DNA of 64,000 nt from Alitta virens (lineage: Eukaryota; Annelida; Polychaeta; Phyllodocida; Nereididae): NCBI GenBank assembly GCA_932294295.1, contig OW028579.1:7586370-7650369 (forward strand), given 5' to 3'. Below, piece by piece: positions 46,660 through 59,190 of this stretch (its first letter is position 1; the number at the start of each line of letters is the position of its first letter). A program made the position numbers and the translations under genes. The notes below the pieces were generated by a model. It searched no databases, had not been told where the DNA came from, and worked only from the letters and a program-made list of their open reading frames with translations.

Positions 46660-48580
46660 TGCGCGTGACATCCAGCTGGGAGTTTGCTCATGAAGGAGAG
46701 TTGGGAAGATAAATCTGTTGAAACCATTATCTTATTGCCTGAGGTTGTTCAACTGACTCAGAACAGACACAGAGTACACATAACTACAGGTACACCGGAA
46801 ACAAGATACTATTCAAGGACAGTTCAGATGTCACGTGTTATCTTCCTGCTGGGGTCTGAAAAAACATTCAAGATCATAAAAAGGAATAAAAATATAATAG
46901 AGATGGAAAAACAATACCACTGAACATGGCCCATTTCTGATCATGCTATATTGCCTGGTTTACCTCCCCCATTACTGTTAACTTCCTTTATATCCCTTCG
47001 AAGTATTGTGTTTCTGCTATTTCAACCCATTCATTTGTTGCTTTTTATCCTTTCCCAGACTGAACCTTTTAACTCTCGGGCCCACCTGAGTCTCACCTGA
47101 GGTCCTAACGCACACTTCGATTATTCCCTCAGCGTGCCAAATGATTTTATTTATGCCTGGGTGACAGTAAATGTTGGAAGGTGTTTCTGTTGATATCATC
47201 ATAAAGTATGGATGGAAATGATCTGACTATGATTGACCATGATAATTATAAGTTCGTGCCTACACGGTGACACGTTTTGTGTTCTATAAAATATTTGTTA
47301 CCAGACGCTTTAATAGCATAAAACATAATACTTTTTATTTCACAATTTTAATGTTTCATTTGACTTCAGTGAACTGTGGTAGATAGATAGATGATTTTAG
47401 CATCAACTCTGTTCATGTCGTACATGTTGTAGCTTGCTTTGCCATATTTAGTTATGGTTTAAACAAACTTTCTTTTTCATAAACCAGACGAAATATCCTG
47501 AACGAAACATTCTATTATATTCTATGAACAAGTTAACTTATAAAGTTCACAACTTATAAAGTTCACATACCTAGTGTAGACAAGCCGTCGTCTGGTTCTG
47601 GTATTTCACCTGTCTGTCACTGTCTGCTTTAACATTTATGTGAACTATCATTAAACGAAGCTACTTATGTATGCTATAATGAACACCAGCCAGGATCATA
47701 AAATCGCTGACACAGCTCTTTTCGCTTTATCTTCTTGGCATGCAATTCTTGCTTGCTTAAGATCAAAGATTATTCACCGCATACATATATATGATGTAAT
47801 ATATTCATTTTACATATTCATGATGTCTGCAGCTGCTTCATTTGACTCCACGAGGGAAAGATGTGATGCCAAGAACCAAAACTGTCACAAAACATGCCAA
47901 AAATGTGTCAGAATAAGCCAAAAATGACATGGAACGAAGCCGAGCTCTCTCAGCCAACTGGCGTCTAATTAAGCCCAACAGAGCTGTCTTGGCTTTGATA
48001 TCACACATTTTCTGTCACACTGTGAAGCACCCAGTTGTTATGGCGTCTGTAAGAGTCATTCTGATGGTTTGTCTGTCCTGTTACGATGTCTGTCTTTAGC
48101 CAATCCTTTAGCCAATCCTTTAGCCAGTCCTTTAGCCAATCCTTTGGCCAATCCTTTAGCCAATCCTTTATGCAGTATGATCCCCAAATGTCCAATCAAT
48201 TGCCACAGAAAAAAAAGAGTATGTCTTGCTAGTTGTTTTCTCAGTAACTTTGTTCCTCTAACTTAAGATGACAATTTAAAGTCGGCTGGAAAAACTCATC
48301 TCAATTTTATGTGCTATTGATATTTGAAATGTACTTCACCAGTACACATCGTCTTGTGTTAGTTCTGTATTGTTTTGTATTTGTCTTTTATTTGCATCTC
48401 TGTACTAAGAAAAACAAAAATTGAACTGTCGAGGGAAAAGCTTGAAAAACACTGTTTTATAAGTGCAAACTTTTGGACTCAACTGTGTCATAGTATTGAT
48501 TAAGGTGTGACAAGACTATTTCTCTGTGGAAATGTACTCTCGTTTTATCGAATATTCTGAGGGCCCCCCAGGTTACTTTC
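46660..48580. other. No gene recognised; one short minisatellite
   Basis: Apart from the 12-bp minisatellite at 48099-48172 I find nothing supportable here. Confidence 0.5.
48099..48172. repeat. 12-bp minisatellite (CTTTAGCCAATC)
   Basis: Six units with single-base variants; it is in phase with codons, giving PLAN-type and LKDW-type repeats on the two strands. Confidence 0.9.
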
Positions 48581-48612
48581 GTGACTCCTAGCCCAATAGG
48601 TGCTGATAATGC

Positions 48613-48805
48613 AATGGGGTGGGGGTCTAGCTCAGAGGTAGCGCGCTGGGCTTCCAACCACTGGGTCCTGGGTTCAATTCCTGGTGGAGCCTATTATGGA
48701 TGGCTGTTTCATCCTTCGTCTCATTGCCATGGTCCCTATCTGTCCTAATTAGCCCATCAGGTGCAGAAATACAGGACGTAAAGCCCTAATAACCCATCAC
48801 CACAC
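48613..48805 (+). mobile_element. SINE inside a LINE tail
   Basis: Full copy with GGTCTAGCTCAGAGGTAGCG and GGTTCAATTCC. Both sides carry ACTTTCGTGACTCCTARCCC followed by AATAGGTGCTGAT. Confidence 0.85.
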
Positions 48806-49160
48806 CTGGTGGTGATCTACTTTCGTGACTCCTAACCCAATAGGTGCTGATGAGGCGTTAAACACAAACCAAAGACACGCACACTTTCATGACTTCGGGC
48901 AATTGGGTCGTGCTTTTAGACTATGCCTTGTCCTTACCCCATCACATGAGATCACTTCTACTTATCTTCATAATCTCATCCACATAATTGTGACCCAGGT
49001 GGTTGCTTGTGCTAAGAGAAAAAACTGTGTTAGGTCATATAAACCAAATAGCATGTCCCCAAATTATGTTCTGAACTTCTGTTCAAACGGATGCATAAAT
49101 TCATATGGGAAATTGTCCTACAGCATAGACATGAATTCCACTGACACAACAGACTTCAAG

Positions 49161-49332
49161 AGGGCGGGGGCCTAGCTCTGGGCTTCCAACCGCTGGGTCC
49201 TGGTTCGATTCCCGGTCGAGTCTAAGTTGGATGGCTGTTTCATCCTTCATCTCATTGCCATGGTCCCTGCCTGTCCTATTAGCCCAACAGAAATACAGGA
49301 CGTAAAGCCCTAATCACCCACCCACCCTCACG
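49161..49332 (+). mobile_element. SINE with A-box deletion and target-site duplication
   Basis: The head reads CCTAGCTCTGGGCTTCC, so the bases after the A-box start are lost. GACTTCAAG lies at 49152-49160 and 49333-49341. Confidence 0.9.
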
Positions 49333-49969
49333 GACTTCAAGGCTGTTTATGTTCCCTCTGCAAACAACTTACAATAATGTGGGAGGCAGACTGTAAAAGA
49401 ATCCAGAAACACTCGATGTAAATTGTTATCACTGCCAATTACTAATGGTTGTGATAGATGACTGCTTGCAGTTCAGATAGTTGCCATCATTGCTGAAACT
49501 TTACGTTGGTGATCCAAAGAAAAACAGTGATCTTGACTTAACCTAAATAATTTTTCAATATCTGCAGTCAGAAAATATATACCACGTCATTGTTGTTAGT
49601 AAAGGATGAATATCAGAAATGTCAAATATGGTAGGATTGCAACACTGTCCCTCACTTTTCATGAAGACATCTACATCATCTGTGTGTCTAACACAGGCAC
49701 ATTGTCAAAAGATATTAAATAGTAGGATCAAGGTGTGATGGAACTGGTGGGCGTCCTCAGGAAACCATGGGGGGGGGGGGCATCTCAGTAGCGATATATC
49801 AGAGATGTCCCCCCATATTACATGTGTCATATTTACTTCATTCTCATGTTTCATATATGTGACATTGTATCAATGATTGATATGCGTAATATGAAATAAA
49901 TATGTTCTGAGTTCAGAAATCTGAAATGCTTCTCAACATTTAGTCAGTTATGGCATGTGATATTCAAGA

Positions 49970-50350
49970 AATAATATTCGTCTGGCAAATTCATTAAACG
50001 TTGTATTACCAGAATGTCAAACTCAAATATACAAAAGGTCTTTCATAAATAGAGCATCAGTTGCTTGGAATCTACTGCCAGAGAGCTTAAAAAACTGTGA
50101 TACTATTGATAGCTTCAAAACTGGAGCAAAATTTTACTTTTCATGATTTTATGTTATTGTTTTATTCTTATCCTTGTTTCTAATGGGCCGCTTGAAAGCG
50201 GTTTTTATATCGAAGTGTTTTACCCATGTAAAATATTTTCAAAATATTTTCCTGTGGCAGCCGCTGACCGTGCTCAGCTTTTGGCTATTTTTTAAATGCT
50301 GCCACACTCTCCTTTTATTATATATTTCTAATGCAGAGGTTTCACATGAT
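49970..50350 (+). mobile_element. LINE 3' end (CR1/L2-like RT C-terminus)
   Basis: The frame reads RIRLANSLNVVLPECQTQIY, KRSFINRASVAWNLLPESLK and DSFKTGAKFYF, the common end of non-LTR reverse transcriptases. The rest of the element is absent. Confidence 0.75.
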
Positions 50351-51610
50351 ACTATAAATGTTTACTTGGACTTTCAGCCTACTGCTGACTGTCGAACAAC
50401 AATTTTCATTGTAAACTGGTGTTTTGATTAAAAAAGATAACGTGATTCCTGTACATTTCAATTCCATATATCGTATCTGTTTTGTTGTCTCCACAAAGAC
50501 AAATACCTCATTCAAGTGTAATGGTTTGCTGTCAGTTGGAGTTGTGCTACTAAACATGAACTTGATGCAATGTGCATGTCATTTTTGTCTGCTCTTTTCC
50601 GCTGGCATTTGCTCTACTAAAACAACAGTAAATAACACTTTTACTACAAAAAAACCAACGAGACATTGAGTAAACGCCTGCTGTTTGTAGTATGTGACAT
50701 TCACGTTGTGTGGAAAGCATCAACAGTACAGTCAACAAGTGTAAAACAACAGTATTGTCAATAAGTGTCGAACCTAGTGACAAACTTTTCAAAGTACATT
50801 GCTTCTTATCACGAGTCTTGTAAAATGTACACACTTGTTACTCCAGCTGGCCATAAACAGAGTTACGTACAGTTAGTTTCATAATATATGGTCTACTCTC
50901 TACAGCTGTTGCCACCTATTCTTGGTGTAGAAAATTTCTCTAAGATGTCATAAATATGTGTGTGCAAGTGACATGCATCTTTTCAACAAAAAAATGACAA
51001 AATGGCAAAACCCGCAATTTATGCTCCAAATGCTGTGGCATGCACTTTTAGATCCGGTTTTGAGTGGCCAGCTATAGCCATACAGTTTCGTTTTGTAGCA
51101 GGTAGCATCATATAGCCAGGGATCTTCCCAACTTTGAAAATGATTACCCACTGTTGGATAGATTGTACAGTAAATGGTCATGAGAAAATTAGCCACAAAT
51201 GATAAAGTACAAAATTATATTAGCCACATGGCTATTGGATTAGCATAATGCTGCGTGGCTAATACTAGAAAGAACCCTGTATAACAGAAGTTTTTAATAA
51301 AACTAACTGTACACTGAGCTAAATGAAATTGTTAACATTGCCAGTTTGTAATAGTGGTGGTCTCACTCTTGCCCTTGGAAGTCCTGGGCATTATCATGAC
51401 GGAGGTGACACTGGGGGCTTGCTGGTGAAGAGTTCATACTCCAGTACATTGGACTCTATGCATGCACAATGTACATTTGTGCCTGTCTAGCTTTCCCAGC
51501 AGTATGTACCTAGTATAGAAATGATATGATATCACTCAGTTTTACCAGATACAGTATGTAACTTTAAACAATCGTGATGCCAAGTCCTCAACGCTTTTAA
51601 ATATTACACA
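50351..51610. other. No feature recognised
   Basis: Only short open frames without recognisable motifs. Confidence 0.5.
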
Positions 51611-51614
51611 TATA

Positions 51615-51712
51615 GGGGCCAAATAAACAATACCATTATAGGGCCAAATAAACAATACCATTATAGGGCCAAATGAACAATACCATTATAGGAGCCAAAT
51701 AAACAATACCAC
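51615..51712. repeat. Minisatellite, about 26-bp unit, 4 copies
   Basis: Unit GGGCCAAATAAACAATACCA followed by TTATA. Confidence 0.9.
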
Positions 51713-51984
51713 TTCTGCTGTAGGAACATTGATTGCTACATGAGGTACCTGTCTTTTGCTCTTATCTTTGATGTTAGTATTGGGTTGGTATTTGCCAAGC
51801 TAAAGCTTCCAAGAGTTTACCATCTGAAGTTTAAAAGGCCAAACAGGACTCATTTTACAAGAGGTTGGTACCATGTGTTGTTGGTTTGGCAAAGTGCCAG
51901 ATGATTAATGAACTGGGACTCACAGGATCTTTATATAGCGGCTTAATATGTGTTGGGTTTACACAAGAAGCCTTTAACCAATTA

Positions 51985-52515
51985 TTTTGTTCAGGTCCAT
52001 CAGTGAAAAAAACAATGGGTTAACCCTACAAGCCCTGTGTCAAACATAAATCCGACAAAGGAGTAAACAGTTTTATTCCCCAATTGCAGCCATATCACGT
52101 GAAATAGCGGGTGATGCGAGCTGGGTGATCTGCATTCCATATCACATGGAATGACATTAGTACAGTGCCCATAAAAGGAAGCCCAGGACGCTGCCAACTT
52201 GCCATGTCCAACTAGGGACGAAACGCGTACGGCAGAAAAAACTGGCGTGACTAGTTAGATTAATAGCAATGTTATATTCTAATAGTTATGAATTTATCCA
52301 TATAACAAAGTTTAAATTTTTAAAACCAGACAAAAACTGACTGAGGTATGCAATAAAATATATGCGAAGCAAGGACGTCCATGACGCTGTTGAATCTGAA
52401 AATTCAACTAATGTACATTATTTAAAAAATTTGAAGTTCCTCATGGTTGAACTTACTCGGGGAATAAAAGGAAAACCACAACTCGTCAAACAGATCAGTG
52501 TGGTTTTCCTATAAT
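51985..52515 (+). repeat. Dispersed repeat, copy 2, with hammerhead-like remnant
   Basis: It matches 4214-4910 in order of blocks. At 52191-52235 it has CTGCC...GTCC-AACTAG-GGAC-GAAAC-GCGTAC-GGCAG, which fits stem I, stem II and the GAAA box of a hammerhead ribozyme as found in Penelope-like elements. The CUGAUGA box is not intact (TTGCCAT instead). Confidence 0.55.
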
Positions 52516-52520
52516 CCCTA

Positions 52521-52710
52521 GGGCGGGGGCCTAGCTCAGAGGTAGCGCTCTGGGCTTCCAACCGCTGGGTCCCGGGTTCGATTCCCGGTGGAGCCTAAGT
52601 TGGATGGCTGTTTCATCCTTCGTCTCATTGCCACGTCTCTGCCTGTCCTAATTAGCCCAACTGGTGCAGAAATACAGGACGTAAAGCCCTAATCACACAC
52701 ACACACACAC
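52521..52710 (+). mobile_element. Full-length SINE with target-site duplication
   Basis: TCCTATAATCCCTA lies at 52507-52520 and 52711-52724. It inserted at the end of the dispersed repeat. Confidence 0.95.
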
Positions 52711-52724
52711 TCCTATAATCCCTA

Positions 52725-54070
52725 TTGAGCATAAAATGTGCCAGCCATAAGGAGTCTCCAAAAGAGTAGACTTTACTCCCTACATAGGGCACATTTTACT
52801 CTCATTAGGAGTAGACAGTGTTAACATACTCTTTTTGTTTCTGAGAATGAACATATCAACTTATCACCGTCGATCTAATCTCTATTTAAGGCCAATTTAT
52901 TAGTATGGTCACCTCTGTACAAAGGCCACAAGATAGCCTTTTTTGTGCATAACCTGTATAAATACGATTGACCTTGTAGGAGTTGGCTTGTAATAGCTGT
53001 AAGTAGTTGCACTTAGTTTTGGATAGCTCTAGTTGGACTTTATTTTGAGTTGTGCCGACAGAAATGAAACCACCCTTGTTAATTGGCTCACATTGGCTTG
53101 CAACAGAAAGTGGCCCAAACTAAGAGGTGAATGAACTCATTGAATAGTTTACCCCACCTTAAAAATACCTCACTAAAAAACACCTCCCAATTGAAACCAT
53201 TTTGGGGCTGTGTTATTTTCTTGCTATTAATCTGACCTTTATTAAGACCACCACATATAAGCCAAAAAATGTAGCACTTAAAGGCTGGTCTTACTAGCAA
53301 GGTTAAACTGTATCACATATGTCACTCATTGAATGATTGTCATACTACATCAGTTCACCCCAGTGCAATTGTGCTGCATGTCCCCATTATCTGCAGAGTT
53401 ACTTGGCTTATATAGACTGTATCACCTGTGTCTGTTCTACCTGCCTTTCTAGCAGCAACTCAGGTGCGATGAGTTAGTTCTTTGATCTTAACATGGGGCA
53501 TTTGTTCACGCAGATCAACATCATGGAATATTCCTCTGCAGATGAGGTAATCTTCAAATCAAACAAATCTGATTAGCATTGCTCAGAGTTATGATAGATT
53601 TATTTTTTTAAAGTTATCGGGTTTTATTGATTTGTCCCGAAGGAGATTTTTCTATCATGCCATACTGTTGTGGAATGATCTATCCAGCAGCAATGGCTGC
53701 AACAAACACACAGTTGATCATTTTTCGTGCCGCACCCATACCATACTGTGTTAAAGAAGAAAATCTAGTACATATATGGATTGTTTTGCCAACCCTAGAA
53801 GCTCCATCAATTCTTTCGTGAAATTAAATTGGAACATTCGCTGAATTGATATCTTGATAACAATGAATTGCCAACTGATGGTAATACTGTCATTTACTGT
53901 CTTATCACAAAATAGCAATGAGAATCTGACCGATTTTAGTGCCACATTCCAGCAGTAGTGCCGGAAAGCACTGAACATACAGTTCTGGGCTACTTAGTCG
54001 GCAGGTGGCAGTTTCAGCTTAGCAGCCACCTGGTGTAATAACAAGCATGTGTTGAATGAGCGAGAGACAT
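52725..54070. other. No gene recognised
   Basis: A possible pogo-like word (TATTAAGACCACCACATATA) lies near 53235. Nothing else is supportable. Confidence 0.45.
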
Positions 54071-54084
54071 ATTATTCAAGAAGC

Positions 54085-54272
54085 TCGGGCGGGGGCCTAG
54101 CTCAGAGGTAGCGCTCTGGGCTTCCAACCGCTGGGTCCAGGGTTCGATTCCCGGTCGAGCCTAAGTTGGATGGCTGTTTCATCCTTCGTCTCATTGCCTT
54201 GGTCTCTGCCTGTCCTAATTAGCCCAATTGGTGCAGAAATACAGGACGTAAAGCCCTAATCACCCACCCACC
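54085..54272 (+). mobile_element. Full-length SINE with short target-site duplication
   Basis: CAAGAAGC flanks the copy at 54077-54084 and 54273-54280; tail in CACCCACCC form. Confidence 0.9.
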
Positions 54273-54280
54273 CAAGAAGC

Positions 54281-55390
54281 ACAGATGGTGATGAATATGC
54301 TCAATAGAATAGCCCAGATGGAACAATAATATGGTTTAGGTTGAGATTCTGTCCTTATGTAATGAACTTGATTATTATGTGATCAACTTCGAGCTGATAG
54401 CTGTTCAAGGGACAGTCCATTGTCTTTCCCAACCAACTCCCTTGCCTTGAACGCATGGTAAACCGTAGGGAATAAGAACTCGCACCGGTGCCATCACTGT
54501 GGTTACTAATTGCCAAGAAGCCATTGTACCTGGGTGGCACGAGGCATGGTTGAAGGAGAATCTTCCCAATACTTCAATGCTGTGCTTTTTTTAACTTGGC
54601 AGGCAAAAGCCTGATGTTTTTGATAAGGTATTATTTCACTTCGTAAGTGCAAGTTAGTTTTTGCGCGGTCAGTTTTCAAAGTCACTGAGTATTAATCTTA
54701 AATGCCTAAATCAACGCTCCACAATATGCACAAAGTATTTGGAGACTGCATAAATCTAAACTACTTGTTACCTAAAATATTGTAGACGTTTAAGTTCTCA
54801 AAGGATACATTCACTTTGGGCAACGCGTGTATTGAGCATTTTCGCCGATTGGTCAGGAATTCAGAGATAATTTTCTGTATTCACATAATGGTCAGTTTAG
54901 CCACGCCCTCTCCAAGGATATTTTCTGTATCCTTGGTTTGCCTTTTATATTTCTAAAATGACGTCATCCGCAGGTGCGGTTGACCTCAGTGCTGCTTGCT
55001 CAAATGTCTTTCGGTTATTGCTTTCTCCGAAGTGAATAAGAGTAGAATCAAAATCTTGGTAATAAAATGTTGCCAAAGAAACGAGAATTCTCATAGTTAG
55101 TAAAGGTGGTATCTCTATGGCATTTTCAGCGCTGTGGATTCAGGGGGCTGTCAAATGTAGTTTTTCTAAAATTTTTGTGGTCGAAATGACAAAAGTCCAA
55201 ATTCATACAATATAATTTGAACATTACAAAGACAGTAGCGCTTGTTTCACACATGTTTTAATGAACTGCAATAGTTAAAGAATGCAATTCAACAAAAGCT
55301 GCCAGTGCAAAATAATTTGAACCCTGCTGAGCCATGTCATATCCATACTTTGTGTCCCTGATCATTTCCTGCAACTCTATACTAGCGATG
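54281..55390. other. No feature recognised
   Basis: I saw no gene or repeat here. Confidence 0.45.
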
Positions 55391-55399
55391 TACTACAAT

Positions 55400-56500
55400 A
55401 TGAAAAAATCTTGGCCCGTTCTTTAAGACATTAGTGTATTGTGTACCTAGATTCGAAGACTTCATGGCATGTACAGCACCCTTGAGGTACTGCCATAGCA
55501 TCTCAATTGGATTGTTCTGGTTGGGTCATTCCAGAACACGGAACGTTTCCCGAAACAATTCCTGTACAGATGTGCTTGTATGTTTGGCACCATTGTCTTG
55601 TTTAAGGAACCAGTGTCAGTTGAGCTTCAGGTCATGAACTGATGCAGATACATTCGAGTCGGGTATCTATTGATAAATTGAGGAATTCCTGCTGTCTAAC
55701 ACTTGGAAAGCTCCCATGTTTTAGAGTCAGGACCAGGTGCTTGTGTTTTTTGAAAACAGAATGTGGCTTTAAACCTATTCAAAATTTAACAACGTTATCT
55801 TCTTGTAGTACTGTACAGTTTCCCATGCTTTTGGACCTGATAAAGCCAAATATTACAACCATGGTCTCCGGTGTTGGGAAGCATTGGCTCATGGAGCCTG
55901 AAGTTTTGACTATAATTTTGGGTATTTTTGGCAATTAAACCTCTTTTGTGTGACTTTTCTCACTGGTGCACAAAACAAAGTACACGTTCATAGCTTTCAT
56001 TCGATAGCTTAATTGTTGCTCTATCTCGTTTAGATCATGAGTTATGACAAAACAAATGTTCTGAAAAATGGGTGTTTTTAGTCGTTTTCGATAGTCAAAA
56101 CTTATTGTACTAAGTGCTCTCAGAACCACTTCCCAAGCCAGAAAAATAACTGCAAGAACCCTACTACCAACGGAAAGTACTGATTTAGTTTGATTGCAAA
56201 TTTGTGTGGTTCCTGGAGATCGTCTTTTCAAAATCACAGCAAGACACCAAATGAGTGTGCAGGGTCAGTCAAGAGAAATGCACTGGAGACTAATTAAGCA
56301 AAGACAAACAGGAGGGTATCAATTGAGTGTCAGTCAGGGCTGTGGCTAGCCTTTGAAAAGTGATTCTAGAGGCAGAAAATTGGCAAGACTTCAGAGGACG
56401 ATCAAGATCACAGGGTCTGCATTGTGCAATACTCATCAATAGTTTAATCGATAAACTCATCAAATCCATAGCTGATTTGATCTGTTGGTGTAACATTAGG
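55400..56500 (-). mobile_element. Tc1/mariner transposase pseudogene
   Basis: The minus strand near 55600-55400 reads KQDNGAKHTSTSVQELFRE, then FRVLE-stop-PNQNNPIEMLW and YLKGAVHAMKSSN. These are the second Asp region and the NPIE-W region; the Trp before PNQ is a stop. Upstream pieces (RPLKSCQFSASRI near 56390) fit the N-terminal DNA-binding part less clearly. It is inactive. Confidence 0.75.
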
Positions 56501-57191
56501 CTGCATATCCCAGCTGGGTGAGGTATTTATAGCACACAAAAAAAAGAAAGTGAGAAGAAAATACTTCGTTTAGTCTAAGGCTACACAGGTAGAAGTACCC
56601 TTTATATGTAAGACAAGTTTCTCAATCAATTATTCTGTTCGTGTAAGTTTTTATATTAGTTTGTTCGGACAAGATTTTACAATAACATGACCGAGTAAGA
56701 AATATTGATACATTTGAGATGGCAAAACAAAAAATCTGACATTTAGACTTTCACTCTAAACTGCTCTAAGAATAAAGATCAATCCAGTAATGAAGCCAAT
56801 TCCTTTGTCTTTGCAACTACAAATATGCTCGCTAAAGCTTGCTTCGTCTAGCATGTGCATGAACACAAATTTATTATTTCATGGAAGTCCTTCTATAAAT
56901 TGTCAGTTCTCAATTCCAGTCAAAAAAACATCTAGGAATCGACCTATGGAGTAGAATGAGGGTCAATTTTAGCTGCACCAGTTCGAATAGAACGCTGTTC
57001 ATGGAAATAACCCTTCCTGAGCATAAAGTCATGTATGGGAGGGGCCACTTTAGGTATACATTATAACTGGGTACAAAAACAAGGCAATATTAAAAGGACG
57101 AGTTTAAAATCTCAATACTGAACAAATGGATGTGGAGTCTTGAGTGCCTCACTCAACCCACCAATATGTCCCAACCACGTGATCCATGGCT

Positions 57192-57328
57192 AAATGTGCC
57201 ACATGCGTTTTCCATGCGTTTGGATAAACGCATGGAAAAGGCAAGGTTTTCACCTCATTATAATTAGGCAAAAACCATGCGTTTTCCATGCGTTTATCCT
57301 TCTCATGGAAAACGCATGTGGCACATTT
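57192..57328. repeat. Inverted repeat of about 137 bp
   Basis: ATGTGCCACATGCGTTTTCC at 57194 faces its exact complement ending at 57326. The interior repeats CCATGCGTTTATCC-type words, so several nested hairpins are possible. Confidence 0.9.
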
Positions 57329-57329
57329 G

Positions 57330-59190
57330 GCTATGTACTTATTATCACTGGAGCCATTTTAAGTTTTCTGTCCCATGAATGTCCGTGGCTTAGTACTGCC
57401 CGAGAAACTGCTGTTCAAATGTCCAATATAAAGAAGAGCGCCTAAGTAAACAGTAATGTCGGCAACGTACGTCTTAAAGGTTTAGAATGGCTACTTATTG
57501 CCGAGCATATTGCCTGTCATCCAACATTCAGTTTTTGAGCCGATGCAAAATGTTCACCTGTACCGGTTTATAGACCGCGTCAAATCATTTTTCAAAAGTT
57601 AGCTTTATTATATAAGCATTGGTGTTAATTCATTCCGGTTGCACAATTCCACTTTTTTCCGCATGTTACTACTTCTACTAAAAGCTTCTATCTAAAGCTC
57701 AAGGGATTTAAAATCCCGTTAGGCCATCACTCCATGATTTTTATTGTTTCAATACCTTTAGCTCAGTCGGCGAGAGAGTTGGTTTTGAATTGCTAAATAA
57801 TAATATAATCCATGGAAATGCGTTTTTTTCGTGTTCCAGCATAGACAATAAGTACAAGACCAATGTAATCCAACATTTCACATCTCATACATGCAAACAA
57901 GTCCAGAAATATTTTGCAATATTTCAATGCAATATTGCAAATGCATATCTAATAAATCATAAACAATGTACACACCTGTTATACGTCTAATTTAATTAGC
58001 TGAAATTAAATGTCATGTTAACTGAAACTTAAGGTAGAATGCAGTTTGTATAAAAAATACTTACGAGTGCTGTAGTCTGACTGTCTTCTGTCCAAGGCAG
58101 GTGTAAGTGAAGTGAGTTTGCAGGGGAGCCACTAGGGGCGTTGTGAGCAGGTATGCCAAAGCCTTATACGGTAAAACCTCGCTATTAAGACAACGATTGG
58201 GGACACACAACAATGGTCCTTACAGTGAGGTAGTGTTAATGGTAAACTAAGATACGATATCAAACGTACAGTCATGTATATTTATAATTATATTGATGGA
58301 CACAATTGATGTTTGTTAGTAAAAGGTGTTCTTTAAACGAGTGTACTGCAATGGCTTGCCTCCAGCAGCACATCATTATCTCATTTAATTGATTATAGCT
58401 TGTAGTGAGAATCATGAGATGCAGAGAATATCATTACATTATAATTGAGATTCCGAAATGTTGTTTTGCTGCGGAACAGAAACCTTTCTAACATGGAAGT
58501 ACAGCCACCTGATAGGTATTATTTTTAATTTTAAACCTTAATTTACCAAACCTTTCTTCAGAGTATTTCAAAACGTTAGTTTTTCTCAGTTCACCGTGGC
58601 ATATATCACCTGACTGCTGCTGGTTAATTATTTGCAAGTGATAGCAAGCTGTTTACAGAATCGCTAACGGCAAAATAGTTCGCCACCCACACTCTTAATC
58701 TTCTAGACAGGGTAGATGCTTTGAAGTGCCGTGCCATCATTTACCATAAGTAAAAAAGTAAGTAAGTAAATATTTATTTAAATCAATAAAATCCTAGAAC
58801 ACAACAACTGCTATTAGCTGATAAAAGACATGGTCAGAATAATATATTATTTTACACAAATTAAGATGAGCCCCAGTCACATTAGCCATTACAGCAATTT
58901 AACACTGGAAATAAAACAACCTACACGACTGAAAATTGTCACCAGACTTGTAGAAGTCTTGCAACAAGTCGTTTATTATCTTGGATGGGTTTTATGTGTA
59001 TGTATAATTGTATAATTTATTTAAAGTCGTGTATGGTCAGATTACATGGTAATAAAAGTTACAAACTTCTGTACGACAAAAAAAATAAAAAATGGAAATA
59101 AATAAATAAAATCAAAAAGTAAGAAAAGTCTTTAAATCAAAGAGTCCGTCAAATATGTGATGTCAGGTTCATATGATGTATCCTTGTTGG
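57330..59190. other. No gene recognised
   Basis: A pogo-like end (GGTAAAACCTCGCTATTAAG) lies at 58170. Nothing else is supportable. Confidence 0.45.

Noticed and set aside
48001..48266. LKDW and PLAN repeat frames on both strands
   Set aside because: By-products of a 12-bp minisatellite that happens to keep codon phase.
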